Shown here in pieces: positions 59,060 to 64,000 of a stretch of DNA of 64,000 nucleotides; the stretch's first letter is position 1; each line of letters starts with the position of its first letter. The DNA is from JAWKOK01 sp963698255. Its GTDB lineage: Bacteria; Chloroflexota; Anaerolineae; Caldilineales; Caldilineaceae. Position numbers and translations under genes: made by a program. The notes under the pieces were generated by a model, which ran no database searches, had not been told where the DNA came from, and saw only the letters and a program-made list of their open reading frames with translations. The stretch spans positions 22,713 through 86,712 of the forward strand of contig CAVOQD010000020.1 in NCBI GenBank assembly GCA_963698255.1, in the 5' to 3' direction.

Positions 59060-60805
59060 GGCCGACCTCCTCCCCGATTTCACGCGTTTCGTGGCGGACC
59101 ATCTCGGCATAGAAGCCGTCGAGCGCCAGCAGCGTTTCGTGATCGCCCTGCTCCACAATCCGGCCCTCATCCAGCACCACAATCTGATCGGCATCCTGCA
59201 CGGCTGCAAGCCGTTGGCTGACAATGATGATCGTCCGCTGGCTGTGCTCTCTGACCCAGTTCAGTGATGATCTCGGCCGAGGTCTTCATGTCGACACTGG
59301 CCAGGGCGTCGTCCAAGAGCAGCACCTTGGGGTTGCGCACAAGCGCACGCGCCAGCGCAGTCCGCTGGCGTTGCCCGCCGGAGAGGGTCGTTCCCCGCTC
59401 GCCCACCATGCTGTCCAGGCCACGCGGCAACTGGGGCAGATCGTTGCTCAGCCGGGCGCGGTGGATCGCCTCGCGCAGTTGCGGGTCCGGCGTTTCCGGC
59501 ACCCCCAGGGCGATGTTGTTGCGCAGCGGCATGTTGAAGAGCAACGTCTCCTGAGGGACGTAGATCACGTCTCGTCGCAGCGAGCGCAGGCGAATCGTGC
59601 GCAGATCGTGGCCATCGATCTGGACCGATCCTTCGTCGGGATCGTAGATGCGGCCCAGCAGGCTGATGAGCATGCTCTTGCCCGACCCGGTGGCGCCGAC
59701 AATGCCCACGGTCGTGCCCGGCTCGATCTCCAGGTTGATGTCGCGCAGCACCCACCGTTCCTGATCCTCGGCCCAGACGCCCACATTGTCGAAGCGGATG
59801 GCGCCCTCGATGTCGATGTCCACGGCATCCGGCGCGCTGGTGACCAGCGGCCAGCGATGGAGAATCTCGCCGATCCGTCCGGCAGCCGCGCTGCCCTGCT
59901 GCAAGCGCTCGAAGGCGCCGCGAATCTGTTGTGCAGCGGCAGTCAGCAGGCCAAGATAGACGATAAACTGGACATACTCACCCACCGTCAACGTGTCGCC
60001 CATGATCATCAGGCCGCCGATCAGAATGACCAGTGCGGCGGCCAGACGGACGGCCAGCGCCGGCAGCGGCGAAATCGCGGCGGACTTCAGCACAAACTTG
60101 AGGTTATGGTCGACGTAGGTCTGATTCGCTCGCTGAAATGCAAGGCTGGCGCCCTGCTCCTGGCGATAGGCGGTGAGTACGGGCGCGGCGTTCAAATGTT
60201 CCTGAACAAAGGCCGAGAGATTGGCCATCTCCTCCTGCACCCGAACGAAAGAACGCTCCAGCACCGATCCCAACTTCAACTGGAAATGCGATGACCACGA
60301 TCAGCGTCAGCATGACGATGCCGGCCAGCAGCGGGCTGGAGAGCGCCATCAGCGCGCAGCCGATGAGCAACAGAAAGAAGGCATGGATCGACATCTGATA
60401 GCCGGCGCTGTAGAAGCGCCAGATGTAGATGAAATCGCTGGTCCCGCGGGAGAGCAGGTCGCCGGTTCCATAGGCCTGCCGCGTCTTCTGGTCGAAGAGG
60501 AGCAGGCGCTGGAAGAGATCCTGGCTCATGCGATAGGTGATGCCGGCGGCGACGTGGCCGGTCAGCATGCGCAGAAGATAGCGAAAAACTGCGACGACCA
60601 GCGCCAGCGCTATCAGACCGGCGGAATAGATGGCCAATTGTCTCGGATCCACTCCCTCATTCAGCGAGTCGATGGCCATGCCCAGCCAGTAGGGGCTGAA
60701 CGCCGAGGCTGCCGCACCGATAAAGGCGTAGACGGCCCCGATGATCAGCGCGCGCCGATAGGGGCGCATGTAGGGCAATAGGAATTGTAGTCCGCTGTTT
60801 TTCAT
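59046..60805 (-). CDS. ABC exporter half-transporter (first subunit; two frameshifts)
   Basis: Start at 60805 with AAGGAG 7 bases upstream: MKNSGLQFLLPYMRPYRRAL. Helices run to about residue 330, broken by a frame change near 60285. The nucleotide-binding domain has GATGSGKSMLISLLG, YVPQETLLFNMPLRNNI, TLSGGQRQRTALARAL and VLLLDDALASVD; here the residue after the Walker B Asp is Asp (LLLDD), not the catalytic Glu. A second change near 59240 gives the end TIIIVSQRLAAVQDAD, with Gln in the usual switch-His place. So this half holds the degenerate ATP site, and the partner has the canonical Glu and His. About 585 residues. Confidence 0.88.
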
Positions 60806-61176
60806 GGGCAATCTCCTTCGTGGTTTGACGTTTTTCGTGCGCTGGTTGTGCCAGGCAGGGTCACGCCAGATCAGCGTCAGCCGCATAGCGACTGCCAGCC
60901 GGAGCTCGTGGGCACATCTACGAATTGTACCATGCCGGGAAAAGACGATGCAGAAGAACGCCTGATCTCCTGGTGTACGGACGAAAACATGAGTTGGGCA
61001 GGTCGCGCTTTTTGGAGGGCTAACGAATTAGACGCTGGTGTTGCATCTCTCGTGATTGCCGCCGGTCTCGCCTCACCCTGCTCCGACCTCCTTGACGGAG
61101 GCTCCGCGTCCCTCATCACTCGGTGGAGAGGCTACAGCCGTGGCGCTTGAGGCGCCACGGCAGGGTGAGGCCAAAT
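60806..61176. other. Intergenic region with nested inverted repeats
   Basis: No gene is supported. GCCGTGGCGC and GCGCCACGGC form a hairpin at 61137-61161, and GCCTCACCCTG near 61070 pairs with CAGGGTGAGGC near 61161-61171, so a nested fold of about 100 bases lies just past the stop at 61177. It may end transcription or be a decayed element. Confidence 0.55.
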
Positions 61177-62442
61177 CTATGAAAATAGACTCTGCATGTC
61201 AGCGATGAAGACGCGCCGCGTGCCGCCGACGTAGCCGTTGAAAGTCACGTAGCGCCAGGTGCGATCCCAGGCCGGATGCGGATCGATGCGCAGAACACTG
61301 TCTTCGAAAGGTTGTTTCGTGTTGATGCGCACCAGCGTCTGCTCCTCGCCGGTGGCGAGATCGATCCATCGCAACGGAATCGTGCCGTCACCAAAGGCGG
61401 TCGGCTCCCAGGTGTAGGTGTCGGTCAGAATGTGGCGGCCGTCCGGGGTCACGGTCGGGTGGCCGGAGCCGGGCACGTCGTCGAGCATCTTGCGCAGATC
61501 GCTGCCGTCGGCGTTAACCTGCACAAAGCGCAGCACCTCACGATCGATGTTGAGGTTCATGGAGATCCGTTTGCCATCTGGAAACCAGGTGGCGTGATGG
61601 CCGCCCTTCTCCCACTGTTCCGGGCCGACCGGACAGTGCGGATTGCGGCCGTCGAGATCGATGGTGATCCAGGCGAAGCGCACTTCGTCATGGCTCTGCT
61701 TGAACATGTCCCAACGCGGCTCGTCCAGGGCAGGGAACCAGCGAAGGCTCAGCATCAGCTTGTCGCCCTGGGGGCTGAACTTGCTGTGGAAGCCGTAGAT
61801 CTCCATGTTCTCAGCATCGTCCATGGCCACCGGCGGATCCGCGCGTTCCAACAGGTCGGCGATGGAGGCGAAGAGCCGGCACTCGCCAGTGCGGGTATCG
61901 GTGATGTAGAAGCCGTCGTCCACAGCCGGGCCGACATTGCGCCGGGCGTCGCCGTCCGGGATGCAGACGCCGTAGCCGGGCTGGGTCTTGCGCATGGTGG
62001 TCATGTTGGCCGAGATCAGCCAGCGGCCATCGGGCGAGGCGTGGTAGACCGTGCCCTCCATGCGCAGACGCTCGCCGGTCAGCGGATTCAGCTTCCAGGC
62101 AAAGGGCGTCCAGGTCTCAGTATCGACATCGTTGAAGAACAGCTCGTGATCGCTGCCGCCCCAGTTCAGGTTGGCGCCCATCTGCGGTTCCCAGCCACGA
62201 GTCTCGGCCACCACCCGCGTTTCAGCCGTCTCCAGATCGACCAAAATCACCTGCCCGATATCACCGGGTTCAGGTCGGCGATCCTCAAACGGCATCTGAA
62301 AGAGGGCCAGATAGCGCCCTGATGGGCTGATGGGCGACGTATCGAAGAAGCGATGAATGCAGCCGGAAAGGCCGGGCGTGACACAGACGACCGGAACCGA
62401 CGGATCGTACTCGGTGTAGCGTGGGAAAACGTCGAAGTTCAT
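61177..62442 (-). CDS. TolB/PD40-type beta-propeller protein
   Basis: 421 residues from the ATG at 62442, with AGAGGAA 6 bases upstream. There is no signal peptide, unlike periplasmic TolB. Blades are seen as ISPSGRYLALFQMP, ASPDGRWLISANM, FSPQGDKLMLSLRW, WFPDGKRISMNLN, VTPDGRHILTDTY and HPAWDRTWRYVTFNG. Oligogalacturonate-lyase-like propellers have a similar layout, with His residues in KGGHHATWFPDG and GSGHPTVTPDG that could bind metal, so a lyase is possible but not shown. An IS element lies 67 bases upstream of the start and may separate it from its promoter. Confidence 0.7.
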   Translation of the reverse strand: MNFDVFPRYTEYDPSVPVVCVTPGLSGCIHRFFDTSPISPSGRYLALFQMPFEDRRPEPGDIGQVILVDLETAETRVVAETRGWEPQMGANLNWGGSDHELFFNDVDTETWTPFAWKLNPLTGERLRMEGTVYHASPDGRWLISANMTTMRKTQPGYGVCIPDGDARRNVGPAVDDGFYITDTRTGECRLFASIADLLERADPPVAMDDAENMEIYGFHSKFSPQGDKLMLSLRWFPALDEPRWDMFKQSHDEVRFAWITIDLDGRNPHCPVGPEQWEKGGHHATWFPDGKRISMNLNIDREVLRFVQVNADGSDLRKMLDDVPGSGHPTVTPDGRHILTDTYTWEPTAFGDGTIPLRWIDLATGEEQTLVRINTKQPFEDSVLRIDPHPAWDRTWRYVTFNGYVGGTRRVFIADMQSLFS

Positions 62443-62508
62443 GATGTTCCTCTTGTTGATGGTTCGCGGCATTCATGCCGCAAGGTCCGGTAAAAATGTA
62501 GGTGCGGT

Positions 62509-64000
62509 TTGCAACCCATAGGCATCAACCTAAGGTTATGTTTAGCTGCAGCAGGTTGTATTATATCACTCTGATAACCATGATAGGAGGATATGATGCA
62601 ACCCAATTTAGAAAAAATCAGCGAAACGATCCAACAGTTTTTCGGTGTGCAAGTCGAGAGCATAGCCAGAAGGACGAAATTCGTCCAGAGACGGTCCAAG
62701 TTGACCGGATGTGTGTTTCTGGCTTCCATCGTCTTCAGTATTCTGGAAAAGCGAGAAATGACGCTGTCGAGTTTGGCCCAAAGTTGTCTGGATGTTGGCG
62801 TCGAAATCACTGAGCAAGGACTTGATCGTCGCATCAACGCTGGAAGCCAAGCCTTTCTAGAGGAAATGTGGACGCTGTCTCTAGAGCATTTTCGCCAAAC
62901 TGAGCCGCTGGCAATCAAGTTGCTCAACCAATTCAGCGGCGTCTATCTGGTTGACAGCAGTCAGATCAGCTTGCCAGCCAACATGAGTGAACTCTTTCCC
63001 GGTTCTGGCGGCAATGCATCGACTGCGAGCATGAAGGTGCAACTGGTCTTTGATTATCTACGCGGCCAGTTTAAACAGCTTGAATTGACTCATGGGCGAG
63101 CGCCGGACCAAGGGTATCGTGGCCACTGGAATGTGCTCGAAAAGGACGCACTCTACATCATGGACCTCGGATACTATGTGCTAGAGACGTTCCGGGCAAT
63201 CAGTGCAATAGGCGCTTACTTCCTTTCTCGACTGCAAGTGCAGACTGCGCTCATCGATCAAGAAGGAGAGCGAATTGCCCTGGCAGACTTGCTGGCAAAC
63301 CAGTGTGAACCAGTGGCTGAATACGACGTTCGTATCGGCAGCCGACCTTGTCATCACATTCCATGTCGTCTGATTGCTATCCGTCTTTCTCAAGAAGTGG
63401 CCGACCGACGGAGGCAGAAAGCCAAGGCCAATGCTCGTCGCCATGGCAGAACAGCCTCCAAGGAATGTCTGAAACTCTTTGATCGGGGGCTCTTCATCAC
63501 CAATGTACCTTCGGCTAGACTGCGCAAGGAAGATGTCGCTACACTCTATCGAATCCGTTGGCAGATTGAACTGGTCTTCAAGATGTGCAAAAGCTTCTGC
63601 GGTCTTGACTATGTCGCATCTCTGCGGCCGGAACGCATCATGACCGAGTTTTATGCCCGCTTGATCGGCGTGATCCTAACCTATTTCCTGATTGCACCTG
63701 TCAGGCTACCTTTTGGCGCCCAGTTCGATAGGGAGATAAGTCTGTTCAAGATGCGTGGTATGCTAGAACGCTTTGCACGTACGTTGCACATCACGCTTGG
63801 AATGTCAGACGCTTTTGTTGGGCAGATTCAGGTGTTCTATCATCATGTCGATCATTTCGGCTTCAAGCAGAAACGACGTAAATCCCCCAACTCGAGCCGA
63901 CTTCTTGCTCTGATTTCTGAGTTCTACCACTGGGATTCCTATGATTTTGAGGACACCCCGGAACTAGACATAACCTTAAGTTGATGCGTATGGGTTGCAA
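62509..64000 (+). mobile_element. Complete IS4-family insertion sequence
   Basis: Terminal inverted repeats start TTGCAACCCATAGGCATCAA on the left and, on the complementary strand, TTGCAACCCATACGCATCAA on the right, continuing for about 33 bases with two mismatches. They enclose one transposase gene. The right repeat ends exactly at the last base of the window, so the flanking duplication cannot be checked. Length is at least 1,492 bp, usual for IS4. Confidence 0.92.
62596..63984 (+). CDS. IS4 family transposase
   Basis: 462 residues from the ATG at 62596; the ATG at 62593 is too close to AGGAGG (62585-62590). The DDE catalytic pattern is readable: first Asp in GVYLVDSSQISLP, second Asp in LYIMDLGYYVLE, and the IS4 signature YRIRWQIELVFKMCK with catalytic Glu followed by Lys. 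The frame is intact and the terminal repeats are nearly perfect, so the element is probably active or recently so. It cuts and pastes the element by recognising the 33-base ends. Confidence 0.93.
   Translation: MQPNLEKISETIQQFFGVQVESIARRTKFVQRRSKLTGCVFLASIVFSILEKREMTLSSLAQSCLDVGVEITEQGLDRRINAGSQAFLEEMWTLSLEHFRQTEPLAIKLLNQFSGVYLVDSSQISLPANMSELFPGSGGNASTASMKVQLVFDYLRGQFKQLELTHGRAPDQGYRGHWNVLEKDALYIMDLGYYVLETFRAISAIGAYFLSRLQVQTALIDQEGERIALADLLANQCEPVAEYDVRIGSRPCHHIPCRLIAIRLSQEVADRRRQKAKANARRHGRTASKECLKLFDRGLFITNVPSARLRKEDVATLYRIRWQIELVFKMCKSFCGLDYVASLRPERIMTEFYARLIGVILTYFLIAPVRLPFGAQFDREISLFKMRGMLERFARTLHITLGMSDAFVGQIQVFYHHVDHFGFKQKRRKSPNSSRLLALISEFYHWDSYDFEDTPELDITLS

Noticed and set aside
61000..61176. 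GC-rich hairpins considered as a tRNA or riboswitch
   Set aside because: No cloverleaf, anticodon arm or known aptamer pattern could be drawn; only nested inverted repeats are visible.

Overview
The window looks like a high-GC (roughly 60% by eye) Chloroflexota genome, most like a Caldilineae/Anaerolineae filament, probably a metagenome or draft assembly. The indications are several secreted proteins with a short I-Y-[IL]-P-[LM] tail at or near the C-terminus, sugar ABC transporters beside Gfo/Idh/MocA oxidoreductases and TIM-barrel isomerases, MEMO/PqqD and DUF4037 proteins, and many short inverted-repeat elements. This placement is inferred from gene style; no rRNA or tRNA is visible.

A dominant property is that about 25 otherwise well-conserved genes are each broken by one or more single-base frame changes, while the protein sequence continues in another frame. 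I annotate these as single CDSs and give approximate break points. The likeliest cause is uncorrected sequencing indels rather than mass pseudogenisation.

Layout. 1-2.3 kb: TAXI-type receptor fragment, two secreted proteins and a 7-TM protein. 2.6-9.4 kb: a tight minus-strand run (M1 aminopeptidase, GlsB-like, TAP-type hydrolase with a membrane tail, GlsB-like, DUF4037, amidase). 9.5-13.8 kb: orphan amino-acid binding protein, then Gfo/Idh oxidoreductase and sugar isomerase, with a small protein/C39-like peptidase pair between them. 13.9-16.0 kb: a holin-like membrane domain joined to an AarF/UbiB kinase. 16.4-22.0 kb: a TetR-controlled exporter (TetR, fused double FtsX permease, HlyD, ATPase) with a consensus promoter and operator palindrome. 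22-30 kb: GNAT, phosphoesterase, a GT39-like membrane glycosyltransferase fused to NHL repeats, MEMO family protein. 30-37 kb: sugar ABC transporter and an SDR/NIPSNAP-like/GYD operon. 37.5-40.1 kb: vWA-DUF4397 surface protein. 40.7-45.5 kb: creatininase, two divergent enolase-superfamily paralogues, an LLM-oxidoreductase remnant, M19 dipeptidase. 45.7-50.7 kb: two near-identical repeat-bearing surface proteins. 51-54 kb: Gfo/Idh oxidoreductase, isomerase, URO-D/MtaA-like methyltransferase. 54.2-60.8 kb: photolyase, CrtI-like oxidoreductase, heterodimeric ABC exporter. 61.2-64 kb: TolB-like propeller protein and a complete IS4-family element whose right end coincides with the window end.

Taken together this is an accessory-rich region for import and breakdown of uncommon sugar acids or amides, membrane export and surface display. 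It holds at least four different families of short inverted-repeat elements and one IS.
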